Shown in pieces: positions 1-8,088 of a DNA stretch of 64,000 bases. Position 1 is the stretch's first letter, and each line of letters opens with the position of its first letter. The stretch spans positions 1 to 64,000 of the forward strand of contig DATJVY010000088.1 of the NCBI GenBank assembly GCA_035501615.1, read 5' to 3'. The notes under the pieces are model-generated. The model searched no databases. It saw nothing but the letters and a program-made list of their open reading frames with translations, and was not told the DNA's origin. This stretch comes from RPRB01 sp035501615 (GTDB lineage Bacteria; Myxococcota; Myxococcia; Myxococcales; Myxococcaceae). The position numbers and the translations under genes were made by a program.

Positions 1-13
1 TAGCGCCTCGTCC

Positions 14-1267
14 TCAGGCGGCGCGGATCTCGTCCGTCGCCTTTGCGGACGGAGAGGTTCCCCGCACCGGACGGATGCGGGCGCGCCGGCGGGCCAGGTG
101 CCGGGCGACCACCGGGGCGGCGGGTGTGGCTCCGCAGACGAAGCGAAACAGCGGCCCGAAAGCGTAGGCCGACAGCGGCCCGACGAAGTACAGCCCGGGG
201 AGCGTCGACTCGAAGTGCCGCGAGAGCCGCGGCGCGAGTCCGGCGATGCGGCCGAGGGAGGCGAGGAGCGCGGGCTCGAGGAAGGGCAGGCGCTCCACCG
301 AGTGACGGAACCCGGTCCCGCACACCACGTGGGCGAAGGCGCGTTCCTGCACGGCGCCGCCCGCGACCGAGAAGCGCAGGACGACCGACTCGCCGCGCTC
401 CGCCGCCGAGTGAAAGGCCGCCGGCGCGAGCACCGGCACGCGTCCCTCGAAACGGTCGCGCAGCCACCAGGCGCCGGACGGGCCGAGGTAGCCGCGGGCG
501 AAGCGCACCCGGCGCTCCTCGGGCGCGTGGCGCACCAGCCAGGGCAGGTGCTCGAGCACCCAGTTGAGGCGGCCCGCACCGAGCACGGTCAGCGGCTCGC
601 GGACCCGCTCGGTCCAGGGGCGGTTGCGCGCCGTCCGGCCGTGGAAGAGGGGCGGGTGCTGCGCGATCAGTACCGGGTGGGCGCCGACCTCCTGGAGGAG
701 CACCGAGACCTCGAGCGCCGACTGGCCGGCGCCGATGACCGCCACTTCCTTCCCCGCCCAGCGGCGGAAGTCGTACTGGCCGAAGGTGTGTGAGACCAGC
801 GCCGCGGGTAGCGGGGCGAGCAGCTCGGGCAGGTGCTGGAGCCAGTGCAGCCCGGTGGCCACCACCACGCGGGCGGCCCGGACCAGCTGCCCGTCGGCGA
901 GGACGAGCTCGTAACCCCCACCCCGGGCGCGCCGGAGCGAGCTCACGTCGACGGGCTCGACGTCCGGGACGCAGCGCTGCTGCACCCAGAGCCCGTAGTC
1001 GGTGAAGTCGGCGTAGGAGATGGGCTCGAGGGTCTCCAGGCCGCGCTGGGCCAGCCACCCGGGAAAGTCGTACCCCCGGCCAGGCACCGCGATGCTGGTC
1101 GCGAATCCGAGCGACTTGAGGCACAGGCTCCTGGGCATCGGACGCCAGGTCCGCATCGGCTGACCGAAGATGCGGAACGGAACGGCGCGGGCACCGAGCT
1201 GCGCGGCCACGGAAAGCCCGTAGGGCCCCGCACCGATGATCGCCACCTCCACCGGGCTGCTGACCAA
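14..1267 (-). CDS. FAD/NAD(P)-dependent oxidoreductase, flavin monooxygenase-like
   Basis: Two Rossmann motifs are visible: an N-terminal FAD-binding GAGPYG at about residues 12-17 and an internal VIGAGQSALE expected to bind NAD(P)H. The order matches flavin-containing/N-hydroxylating monooxygenase-like enzymes, which oxidise N or S atoms or carbonyl compounds; the substrate is unknown. I chose the TTG start at 1267 because AGGGAGG lies 5 nt upstream and the FAD motif then starts at the usual distance from the N terminus. A GTG at 1321 would add 18 residues without a comparable ribosome site. It is the last gene of a leftward group after the polymerase-like gene (18 to 72 nt gap depending on the start), so it may act on the exopolysaccharide or simply travel with it. 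Confidence 0.8.
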   Translation of the reverse strand: MVSSPVEVAIIGAGPYGLSVAAQLGARAVPFRIFGQPMRTWRPMPRSLCLKSLGFATSIAVPGRGYDFPGWLAQRGLETLEPISYADFTDYGLWVQQRCVPDVEPVDVSSLRRARGGGYELVLADGQLVRAARVVVATGLHWLQHLPELLAPLPAALVSHTFGQYDFRRWAGKEVAVIGAGQSALEVSVLLQEVGAHPVLIAQHPPLFHGRTARNRPWTERVREPLTVLGAGRLNWVLEHLPWLVRHAPEERRVRFARGYLGPSGAWWLRDRFEGRVPVLAPAAFHSAAERGESVVLRFSVAGGAVQERAFAHVVCGTGFRHSVERLPFLEPALLASLGRIAGLAPRLSRHFESTLPGLYFVGPLSAYAFGPLFRFVCGATPAAPVVARHLARRRARIRPVRGTSPSAKATDEIRAA

Positions 1268-1339
1268 CTCGACCTCCCTCACCACGCCGCTGAAAGGCGC
1301 CGGAGCATACGACGCGACCACGGCGTTCGCTCGGGGGGA

Positions 1340-2905
1340 TCAGGACGGAGAGGGCGCCGCCGGGGGGTGTGTCGACTCGTACCCGGATCGGGACCACGAC
1401 CAGGCTCCGCGCGCGATGCAGATCTTCCCCACCAGGGCGTATCCGGTGGCGACGGTGAACACCGAGCCCCAGTCTCCGAATCCGAGATCGCCGTACCCCT
1501 GGGTGAGGTAGCAGACCTGCGAGGCCAGCGCCCCGAGCGCGGTCACCCGCTCGAGGGGGGTCCCCGCCCAGCGGTACGCGCGGACGGTGAAGAACATCCC
1601 CACCGGGAAGATCATCCACAGGAGCGCGAAGCCGACGAGCCCGGTGAAGGCCCACAGGCCGAGCACGCTGTTGTGGGGAATGTACGGCTCGAGCTCGTAC
1701 GCGGCGGTGACGTCGGGGAGCTTCACGACCTCCTTCATCGGGTGTCCGAAGCCGGACCCGAGCACGGGATGGTCGAGGTAGGTCGACACCAGATTGAAGT
1801 TCTCCATGTCCCGCCACAGCGTGGAGGCATCGGCCTTGCTGTCGACCATCGAACGGATCTTCTGCACCGGCCCGAAGGGGAAGCCCTGGCGGTGCCATCC
1901 GACGGTGCCGTAGAGCAGGAGCGGGACGAGCGCGAGCATCCCCAGCCGGGCGAGGACGCGCTTCACCGGGCGCCAGGGAGTGACCAGCCAGAAGCAGAGG
2001 AAGGCCAGCGCGAGCTCGGTGTAGACCAGGCGCCGGTTGTTGGCCTGCATCGCCCACACGTACACGGGGAGCAGCAGGAGCGAGATCTTGAACGTGCGAC
2101 GGCTGGGCATCTCCAGCGCCATGGCGGCGAGGATCGCCACGCAGGTGGCGAACAGCACCGAGTCCATGTGGGTCGTGGCGTAGGACACCACCGACGCCGA
2201 GGGGTACATGCGCCGGACGACGATGGCCTCCACCGCGCGGACCAGACCGACCCCGAGGATGATCTTGCCGACCGTCGGAGCGTCCTGCGTGCCGCGCAGG
2301 CCCTGGCGCATCAGGGCGTAGACCAGGGGGACGTAGATCCACTTGATCGACTGCCAGAGCACGAAGCGGAACGCTCCACCCCGGGCCATCCCCCAGGCGC
2401 AGAGCCAGAGCACGGCCAGGAGGGAGACCCAGGCGAACGCGCCCAGCGGAGCGGGGGTGTCCACCCAGCCGGTGCGATCCAGGGGCGAGCGCTGGACGAG
2501 CCGGACGATCAGCACCCCGAAGAGCAGGAGCGCGAGGAGGTCGAACCCGGTGAACACCAGCGGAGGCACCGGCAGGACCAGGTTCAGCTTCGACCACAGG
2601 ACCCGGCCGATCGGGAGCCATGGGGGCTTGACCTTTCCGGACCCGAACTCGGCCCCCGGCGCCTCCACCAGCCAGGAGAGCGCCAGCAGCAGGAGCAGGG
2701 TGTACCGGGTGGGAGTGGCCCAGAGGGCCCAGAGGAAGAGGGCGATCAGGGTCGGGGCGAGCGCGAGCGCCAGGTTCCCGTTGCCGGCGACCACCGCCAC
2801 CACCGTGGCGCCCGCCACCAGCACCGGGACCAGGTGAGGCGGAGAGGACCCTGGCCAGCGGGCCGGTCGGTCCGGGGTGACGCTGGAGGCGACGAGGGGG
2901 CGCAT
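1340..2905 (-). CDS. O-antigen ligase/polymerase-like membrane protein (Wzy-type candidate)
   Basis: The 521-residue product is a multi-pass membrane protein with about ten to twelve hydrophobic segments and a long loop in its C-terminal half, between the segments near residues 320 and 410. This is the layout of the O-antigen ligase/Wzy polymerase superfamily, whose periplasmic loop joins undecaprenyl-linked repeat units. Sequence conservation in this family is weak, so the call rests on topology and context. The gene sits in an exopolysaccharide locus next to a chain-length protein, and it is the only polymerase candidate seen. It begins 6 nt after the stop of a 55-codon membrane-protein gene, suggesting translational coupling. 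Ligase rather than polymerase activity cannot be excluded from sequence alone. Confidence 0.75.
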   Translation of the reverse strand: MRPLVASSVTPDRPARWPGSSPPHLVPVLVAGATVVAVVAGNGNLALALAPTLIALFLWALWATPTRYTLLLLLALSWLVEAPGAEFGSGKVKPPWLPIGRVLWSKLNLVLPVPPLVFTGFDLLALLLFGVLIVRLVQRSPLDRTGWVDTPAPLGAFAWVSLLAVLWLCAWGMARGGAFRFVLWQSIKWIYVPLVYALMRQGLRGTQDAPTVGKIILGVGLVRAVEAIVVRRMYPSASVVSYATTHMDSVLFATCVAILAAMALEMPSRRTFKISLLLLPVYVWAMQANNRRLVYTELALAFLCFWLVTPWRPVKRVLARLGMLALVPLLLYGTVGWHRQGFPFGPVQKIRSMVDSKADASTLWRDMENFNLVSTYLDHPVLGSGFGHPMKEVVKLPDVTAAYELEPYIPHNSVLGLWAFTGLVGFALLWMIFPVGMFFTVRAYRWAGTPLERVTALGALASQVCYLTQGYGDLGFGDWGSVFTVATGYALVGKICIARGAWSWSRSGYESTHPPAAPSPS

Positions 2906-2911
2906 GCTGAG

Positions 2912-3079
2912 CTACAGACGCGGATAGACGGAGTAGAGGAGGACGGCGTAGGCAAGCTCCGCGAGAAGCATCGTCGTCAGGAGCGAGCCGAGCGCCTGGC
3001 GCGGAGACCTCACCCGGGCAGCGAGCGCGGGGAGGACGAACGTCGCGAGCAGGATGGAGAGGAGCAGCAGCTTCTGCAC
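2912..3079 (-). CDS. Small two-helix membrane protein (55 aa)
   Basis: A GTG-started reading frame encodes 55 residues made almost entirely of two hydrophobic helices (about residues 2-20 and 31-50) joined by a short basic linker (RVRSPRQ). The C terminus ends in VYPRL. It is immediately upstream of, and 6 nt from, the O-antigen polymerase-like gene and divergent from the first PCP gene, with 84 nt between the two starts. No family was recognised. The in-frame region continues open far upstream as antisense to the PCP gene, but only this part looks like protein. An in-frame GTG 21 nt upstream is an alternative start. A role as an accessory subunit of the polymerase is an inference from position only. 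Confidence 0.55.
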   Translation of the reverse strand: MQKLLLLSILLATFVLPALAARVRSPRQALGSLLTTMLLAELAYAVLLYSVYPRL

Positions 3080-3163
3080 GGCAAGACCATAGCAACTCAC
3101 CGGCCGCTGCTCGCGGCCCGCCGCCACCCGAGGGCCGCGCCGGCACGGCAGTACGACCTGGCC

Positions 3164-4963
3164 GTGGTGGGCGAGGTCGTCCTCCAGGTCCTGCGCTCCA
3201 CCCTCCGCCACCGGTGGCTCTTCCTCGGCCTGTGGGTGGGAGTGGTCGCCGTCTCGGTGGGGCTGGTGGCCGGCCTTCCCCGGACCTACCAGGTGGAGAC
3301 CACCCTCGGCGCCGCGCGGGCGCAGGTCATCCCGGCCCTGACCGGTACGGGCCGCTCCGAGGAGATCGACGCACCGACCAGGGCCGCGGCGGACATCGTG
3401 CTCCGGCACGACAACCTGGTGGCGATGATCCGCCGCACCCGCCTCATCCAGCGCTGGCCCTCGACCCGGGCCCCGCTCCCGAAGCTCAAGGACTGGGTCT
3501 GGAAGAAGCTCTTCAAGCAGGCCACCGACGAGGAGAAGCTGCAAAGCTTCGTGGAGCTGCTGGAGAAGCGGCTCTGGGTCGGCTCCCGCGAGGGCGCGGT
3601 GACCATCGGCATCGAGTTCCCCGACCCCGATCTGGCCTACGAGCTGGTCGACGCCGCGCTCCAGAGCTTCCTCGAGGCGCGGACCGAGGTGGAGATCTCC
3701 AGCGTGACCGAGGCCGTGGGCATCCTCGAGGCGCGGGCCGACACCGCCCACGGCGCTCTCGAGACCGCGCTTCAGGAGTTGGAGAAGCTCCGCAAGGCGC
3801 GCGCCTCCCGGCTGGGGATCCGTCCCCGCTCCGGGGCGGCCCGGGTCGCGAGCTTCTCGCTCAACGACGTGGAGACCGCCAAGCTCGTGGAGACCGTGCA
3901 GGGCAAGCGGCGCGTGCTCGCCGACCTCGAGGCGTTCCGCCGCCGCCGGGTGACCGAGCTCGAGACCCGGCTCGAGGAGCAGCGGGCGCAGTACTCCGAG
4001 CCCCACCCGGTGGTGCTGGACATCCACCGGAGCCTCGAGGAGGCGAGGCGCGAGGCTCCCGAGGCGGCGGCGATCCGTCTCGAGCTCGGTCCGCTCGAGT
4101 CCGAGCTGCGACGGCGGGGCGTGGTGCTCGACTCGGCCCAGGGGCTCGAGCGGCGCGAGCTGCTGATGGAGGCCACCGCGCTGGAGTCGGCCGACCCGCG
4201 CGAGGACGAGGACCCGGACATCGACTACGCCAAGTCCCAGGTGCGTCACGCGATGGGGCGGTACAACGATCTGCTGGACCGGATCGAGACCGCGCGGCTG
4301 GACCAGGATGCCGCCCGCGCGGCCTTCAAGTACCGCTACGTCATCATCCGCCCCGCCCGCCGTCCGACGGCCCCCCTGCGCCCCAAGAAGGCGTTGGTCC
4401 TGCTGGCCAGCGTCGTCGCGGGCCTCTTCGTCGCCACGCTGGGCACGGCGATGGCCGACGTCCGCTCGGGGAAGGTGATCGAGCCCTGGCACGTGGAGCG
4501 GCTCCTCGGCGCGGGAGTTCTCGCCACGATGCGCCAGGGCCAGCCCTTCCCGGCGATCGAGCTCTGGAAGCTCCTCCTCGCTCGCAGCTGGGGAACGCTG
4601 GGGCTGGTCCCCGTCGACCAGGCCCCGGGCGCAGGCGCGCTGGCCGAGGGGCTCTCGACGGGCATCGGCCCCGACCATCCCCGACCGCTCCGGCTCCTCG
4701 ACGCCCGGGGGGATGGGGTGGCACAGGTGGCCTCGTTCTCGGATGCGCTGCGCTCCGCCCCCGAGGCCGACGGGCCCCGTCCGGAGGCGCTGGTGCTCCT
4801 CGACTCGCCCCTCGTCGTGCCGGCAGTGGTGGACGCGCTCGCGCGCTGTGACCTGCTCCTCCTCCTCGTCGACCTGGACCGGACCCGGCTCACCGATGCC
4901 CGGCAGGTGCTGCGCTGGGTTCCCCCGGAGCGGCTCCTCGGCGTCGTCCTCCGGGCCGGCTGA
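3164..4963 (+). CDS. Wzz/GumC-like polysaccharide co-polymerase fused to a kinase-like C-terminal domain
   Basis: About 599 residues. A first membrane helix lies at about 17-40, followed by the typical PCP periplasmic start (LPRTYQVETTL), a long helical, coiled-coil-rich periplasmic region (about 180-330), and a second helix at about 409-431 preceded by a proline-rich stretch. PCP proteins set chain length and, in the PCP-2a group, bring a cytoplasmic tyrosine kinase. Here the last 120 or so residues resemble a BY-kinase fold but lack a Walker A GxxxxGK[ST] motif and a C-terminal tyrosine cluster. The protein is clearly paralogous to the PCP at 27155-28630. GTG at 3164 or 3167 is the likely start, since no ATG is available. 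The GH9 gene follows directly, so the two are probably co-transcribed. Confidence 0.82.
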   Translation: MVGEVVLQVLRSTLRHRWLFLGLWVGVVAVSVGLVAGLPRTYQVETTLGAARAQVIPALTGTGRSEEIDAPTRAAADIVLRHDNLVAMIRRTRLIQRWPSTRAPLPKLKDWVWKKLFKQATDEEKLQSFVELLEKRLWVGSREGAVTIGIEFPDPDLAYELVDAALQSFLEARTEVEISSVTEAVGILEARADTAHGALETALQELEKLRKARASRLGIRPRSGAARVASFSLNDVETAKLVETVQGKRRVLADLEAFRRRRVTELETRLEEQRAQYSEPHPVVLDIHRSLEEARREAPEAAAIRLELGPLESELRRRGVVLDSAQGLERRELLMEATALESADPREDEDPDIDYAKSQVRHAMGRYNDLLDRIETARLDQDAARAAFKYRYVIIRPARRPTAPLRPKKALVLLASVVAGLFVATLGTAMADVRSGKVIEPWHVERLLGAGVLATMRQGQPFPAIELWKLLLARSWGTLGLVPVDQAPGAGALAEGLSTGIGPDHPRPLRLLDARGDGVAQVASFSDALRSAPEADGPRPEALVLLDSPLVVPAVVDALARCDLLLLLVDLDRTRLTDARQVLRWVPPERLLGVVLRAG

Positions 4964-4972
4964 CGCGTGCCC

Positions 4973-6796
4973 ATGCGCCGTTCGTTCCGGGTCGTGCTGC
5001 TCGTCCTCGCCGGCGGCCTCGTGGTCGTCGCCGCGCTGGTAGCCGGTCCCTTCCGCGGCCAGGTCAAGCGCCTCGGGGCGAAGGTGCTGGGCCGGATCCG
5101 CCGCACCGAGCGACGCCGGATGCCCCCCGAGCCCCCGTTCTTCTCCTCGGTCGCGCTCTCGCAGGTTGGGTACGCGCCGGCGATGCGCAAGGAGTTCACC
5201 GCCCCCGGGGAGGCGCGCGGCTTCGCGATCGAGGACGCCCGTGACGGCCGCCGGGTGTTCGAGGGCCGCACCCTCCGCACGCTGGAGTCGCCGCTGCTCG
5301 GGCCCGGCCGGAAGGCCACGCAGGGAGACTTCACGTCACTGCGCACGCCGGGCCGCTACCGGGTGGTGATGGAGGACGGCCGGACCAGCCCTCCCTTCGA
5401 CGTCGGGCCGGGCGTCTTCGATGCGCCGCTCCGGGCGGTGCAGCGCTGGTTCTACTTCCAGCGCGCGTTCTCTCCCGTCGTCCCCGAGCACGCCGAGGGC
5501 CCCTGGGTCCACGGGAGCGATGCCGCGCTCGCGCCGCCGGGAGTGCGCGGAGGCTGGCACGACGCCGGGGACTTCTCGCTCTACAGCGCACCGACCAACG
5601 CCGCGCTGTTCTGGCTGCTGCTCGCGGCGGCGGACTTCCCCGGCGCCCCGGACGACACCAACATCCCCGAGTCGGGAAACGGCGTCCCGGATCTGCTGGA
5701 CGAGGCACGCTGGGGACTGGAGTGGCTCCTCTCCGTCCAGGAGCCGGCCTCGGGCGGCTTCCGCAACACCACCTGTCAGACCGCCTACGGGCCCTACGGC
5801 ACCAACTTCCCCGAGCGGATGGCTCCCTACCGCGCCGGCGAGGTGGGCACGCAGGCCACGGCGCGGGCGGTGGGCACGCTCGGCTTCGCCGCGAGCGTCT
5901 TCCAGAAGGTGGACCCCGCCTTCGCCGCACGCTGTCTCGCCGCCGCGCGCGCGGGCCAGGCCTACCTCGACGCCAGGCCCGGCGAGGCGACCGACGGCCC
6001 CACCTGCTCCTCGGCCCGCGCCGACGGGGACCTCGAGGTGGGGCGCCGTGCCCGGAGCTACGCCGCCGCGGGCATGCTCCTCGCCACCTCGGAGGCTCGC
6101 TACCGGCAGGACTTCGACCGAACCCACGCCGAGCCGCAGGTGGACCCGGGCTTCCTCCACCTCGAGTCGCATGCCGCGCTCCTCTACCTCCGGGCGCCGG
6201 CCGCCGACCCCGCGCGGGCCCGGGCGCTGCGAGCACGCCTGGACGACGCCGCCCTCGAGGTGCGGGCCCGGGGGCGCGCCCAGCCGTTCGGATGGGCCAC
6301 CCTCTACCACTGGGGCTCGGTGGGCGCGGGCTTCCTCCGCTCGGGGCTCTTCAGCGCCCGGCGCTGCCGCGAGGATCCCACTGGCGCCGCCGAGGACTGC
6401 GACCAGGCGCTGGCCAACCTCCACGTGGTGCTCGGACGGAACGGCCTCGGCGTCTGCTTCGTGAGCGGGCTTCCAGGGGTGACGCGGGCAGTGACCGGCG
6501 GGTTCCACCACTGGCTCGCCGCGCTGCGGGCGGTCCCGCGCGACATGCCGGGGCTCATCCCCGGGGGGCCGAACGAGCTTCCCCGGCCGGACGACCTCAC
6601 GGTGGCCCACGCCCGCCCCATCCCCATCTGGGGCTACTGGGACGACCCGGCCTTCCCCCGCGACGGGCGGACGCCGGTGGAGGGGAGGTGGACCGACAAC
6701 GACAGCTGGTCCACCAACGAGCCCTCCATCGAGTGGGAGGCCGAGGCGGTGTACCACCTCGCCCTCGCGCGCTGGCTGGCCCGCCGCGTGCCCTGA
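4973..6796 (+). CDS. Glycoside hydrolase family 9 (endoglucanase-like), membrane-anchored
   Basis: A single N-terminal hydrophobic helix (about 8-26) precedes an immunoglobulin-like CelD_N domain (about 58-145, beginning SSVALSQVGYAP). A GH9 (alpha/alpha)6 catalytic domain follows. The GH9 hallmark GGWHDAGDFSLY carries the two aspartates (DAGD near residue 198) that activate water, and IPESGNGVPDLLDEARWG is also characteristic. The C-terminal motif STNEPSIEWEAEA supplies the acid glutamate near residue 583. GH9 enzymes cut beta-1,4-glucans. Placed 9 nt after a PCP gene, it is likely a periplasmic or envelope-anchored hydrolase that trims or edits the locus polymer, rather than a secreted cellulase; that is inference. 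A GTG at 4967 is an alternative start. Confidence 0.88.
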   Translation: MRRSFRVVLLVLAGGLVVVAALVAGPFRGQVKRLGAKVLGRIRRTERRRMPPEPPFFSSVALSQVGYAPAMRKEFTAPGEARGFAIEDARDGRRVFEGRTLRTLESPLLGPGRKATQGDFTSLRTPGRYRVVMEDGRTSPPFDVGPGVFDAPLRAVQRWFYFQRAFSPVVPEHAEGPWVHGSDAALAPPGVRGGWHDAGDFSLYSAPTNAALFWLLLAAADFPGAPDDTNIPESGNGVPDLLDEARWGLEWLLSVQEPASGGFRNTTCQTAYGPYGTNFPERMAPYRAGEVGTQATARAVGTLGFAASVFQKVDPAFAARCLAAARAGQAYLDARPGEATDGPTCSSARADGDLEVGRRARSYAAAGMLLATSEARYRQDFDRTHAEPQVDPGFLHLESHAALLYLRAPAADPARARALRARLDDAALEVRARGRAQPFGWATLYHWGSVGAGFLRSGLFSARRCREDPTGAAEDCDQALANLHVVLGRNGLGVCFVSGLPGVTRAVTGGFHHWLAALRAVPRDMPGLIPGGPNELPRPDDLTVAHARPIPIWGYWDDPAFPRDGRTPVEGRWTDNDSWSTNEPSIEWEAEAVYHLALARWLARRVP

Positions 6797-6812
6797 GCCG
6801 GCGAGGGCTCAG
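6793..6812. terminator. Hairpin spanning both stop codons of convergent genes
   Basis: CTGAGCC and GGCTCAG form a perfect 7-bp inverted repeat around a 6-nt loop. The left arm contains the TGA of the GH9 gene (6794-6796). The right arm contains the stop of the convergent glycosyltransferase (6809-6811). There is no T-tract, so bidirectional termination is plausible but not shown. Confidence 0.45.
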
Positions 6813-7987
6813 CCCGCGCGGGCGCGGGCGCTCCCCCGGTCGACCAGCTGGACGAGCAGCTCCTCCAGCCGCCGGGCGGCCGCCTCCCAGGAGTAGCGCT
6901 CCTCGACCAGGGTCCGCCCCGCCGCGCCGAGGCGCGTGCCGAGCGCCGGGTCGTCGAGCACCCGGCCCACCGCGGCGGCGAACGCCTCGGGAGTATCCCC
7001 GAGGAGGAGGTGCCGGCCGGGCTCGGCGTCGAGCCCCTCGGCGCCGAGCGTCGTCGAGACCACCGGGCGGGCCATGGCCATGGCCTCGAGGATCTTGAAC
7101 CGGGTGCCGCCGCCGATCCGCAGCGGGGCGATGGTGACCGCGGCCTCGGCCAGGTGGGGCCGCAGGTCCGCGACCCGTCCGGTCACCTCGACGCGGGGCC
7201 CGCGCTGGGCGAGGAGCTCGGGGGTCGGTGCCTGGCCGACGACCTTCAGCCGCGCCGCGGGGTGGCTCCGGAGGAGCAGCGGCCACACGTCGCGGAAGAA
7301 GAACCGGAGCCCGTCGACGTTGGGGAAGTAGTTGATGGCCCCGAAGAAGAGCACCGTCCGTCCGTCCGGAGGCGGATCGCCGGGGCGGGGGCGGAACTCC
7401 TCGACGTCCACGGCGTTGGGCACCACCGCACCGCGGAGACCCGGAACCAGCGCCCGGGCCCGGGCGAGGTCGGCCTCGCTGCAGAACGAGACCCCGTCGA
7501 ACGAGCGCCAGGCCTCGATCTCCTCGCGCTGCAGCTTGGGCCAGTTCGCCGCGTTGTGCAGCCGGCGGAGCAGACCGTGCTCCGTCCTGGCCTGCTGCCG
7601 GGCGAGGTCGAACTCGATGTTGTGCTCGTCGAGCACCCGCACCGGACGGGGGACGCGGCCCGGAGGGCGGGTGAGCTCCTCGCTGGCGAGGAACGGGAAG
7701 GAGACCAGGAGCGCATCGAAGCGTCCCCTGGCGAGCACCTCTTGCACCGTGCGCCGCACCGCCGGGAGCGCGTAGGCCCGCCGCTCGTAGCTGCGCTGCC
7801 CGGCCAGGGACAGCAGCTGCAGCGCTCGCTTTCGCCTGCCTTCCAGCGCCCGAAGGGGCACGAGCGCCACCTCCCGGCAATAGCTCCGCATCGCGTGCTC
7901 CACCTCGGCGCGGTCCAGATCCGGGGTGAGAAGTGACACCGCGGAAACCTCGTGGCGGCGGGCGAGCGCGGCGAGCAGCCCCTGCAT
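6809..7987 (-). CDS. Glycosyltransferase, GT4-like (GT-B fold)
   Basis: The protein has a GT-B architecture: an N-terminal acceptor domain, then VVPNAVDVEEF and a C-terminal donor domain with GGGTRFKILEAMAMARPVVSTTLGAEG, the E-x7-E-type nucleotide-sugar-binding region of GT4/GT1 enzymes. It probably adds a sugar to the lipid-linked repeat unit at the inner membrane. ATG at 7987 gives 392 residues, but homologous-looking sequence continues upstream in frame (LLFLSQFPPSPPSFGAQRR). That is the expected first Rossmann strand and glycine loop, so the true product is probably about 22 residues longer. No ATG, GTG or TTG occurs in the extension; a CTG at 8051-8053 does. The gene is divergent from the asparagine-synthase gene and converges on the GH9 gene. 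Confidence 0.85.
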   Translation of the reverse strand: MQGLLAALARRHEVSAVSLLTPDLDRAEVEHAMRSYCREVALVPLRALEGRRKRALQLLSLAGQRSYERRAYALPAVRRTVQEVLARGRFDALLVSFPFLASEELTRPPGRVPRPVRVLDEHNIEFDLARQQARTEHGLLRRLHNAANWPKLQREEIEAWRSFDGVSFCSEADLARARALVPGLRGAVVPNAVDVEEFRPRPGDPPPDGRTVLFFGAINYFPNVDGLRFFFRDVWPLLLRSHPAARLKVVGQAPTPELLAQRGPRVEVTGRVADLRPHLAEAAVTIAPLRIGGGTRFKILEAMAMARPVVSTTLGAEGLDAEPGRHLLLGDTPEAFAAAVGRVLDDPALGTRLGAAGRTLVEERYSWEAAARRLEELLVQLVDRGSARARAG

Positions 7988-8088
7988 CCGGCGTTGAGCG
8001 CCGAACGAGGGAGGGCTGGGCGGGAACTGCGAGAGGAAGAGGAGGCGGAGCAGGGCGGGGAGCGTGGTGTAGCATGCGCGGCTCTTCG

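Noticed and set aside
3086..3091. TATGGT boxes upstream of three minus-strand genes (also 19723-19728 and 21415-21420)
   Set aside because: They resemble minus-10 hexamers at short distance from starts, but none has a convincing minus-35 partner and the distances differ. Three copies may be chance.
833..3160. Long plus-strand open frame leading into the first PCP gene
   Set aside because: It is antisense to the polymerase-like and oxidoreductase genes, has low-complexity Arg/Gly/Glu/His composition, and no recognisable domain. Open shadow frames are expected at this GC content.
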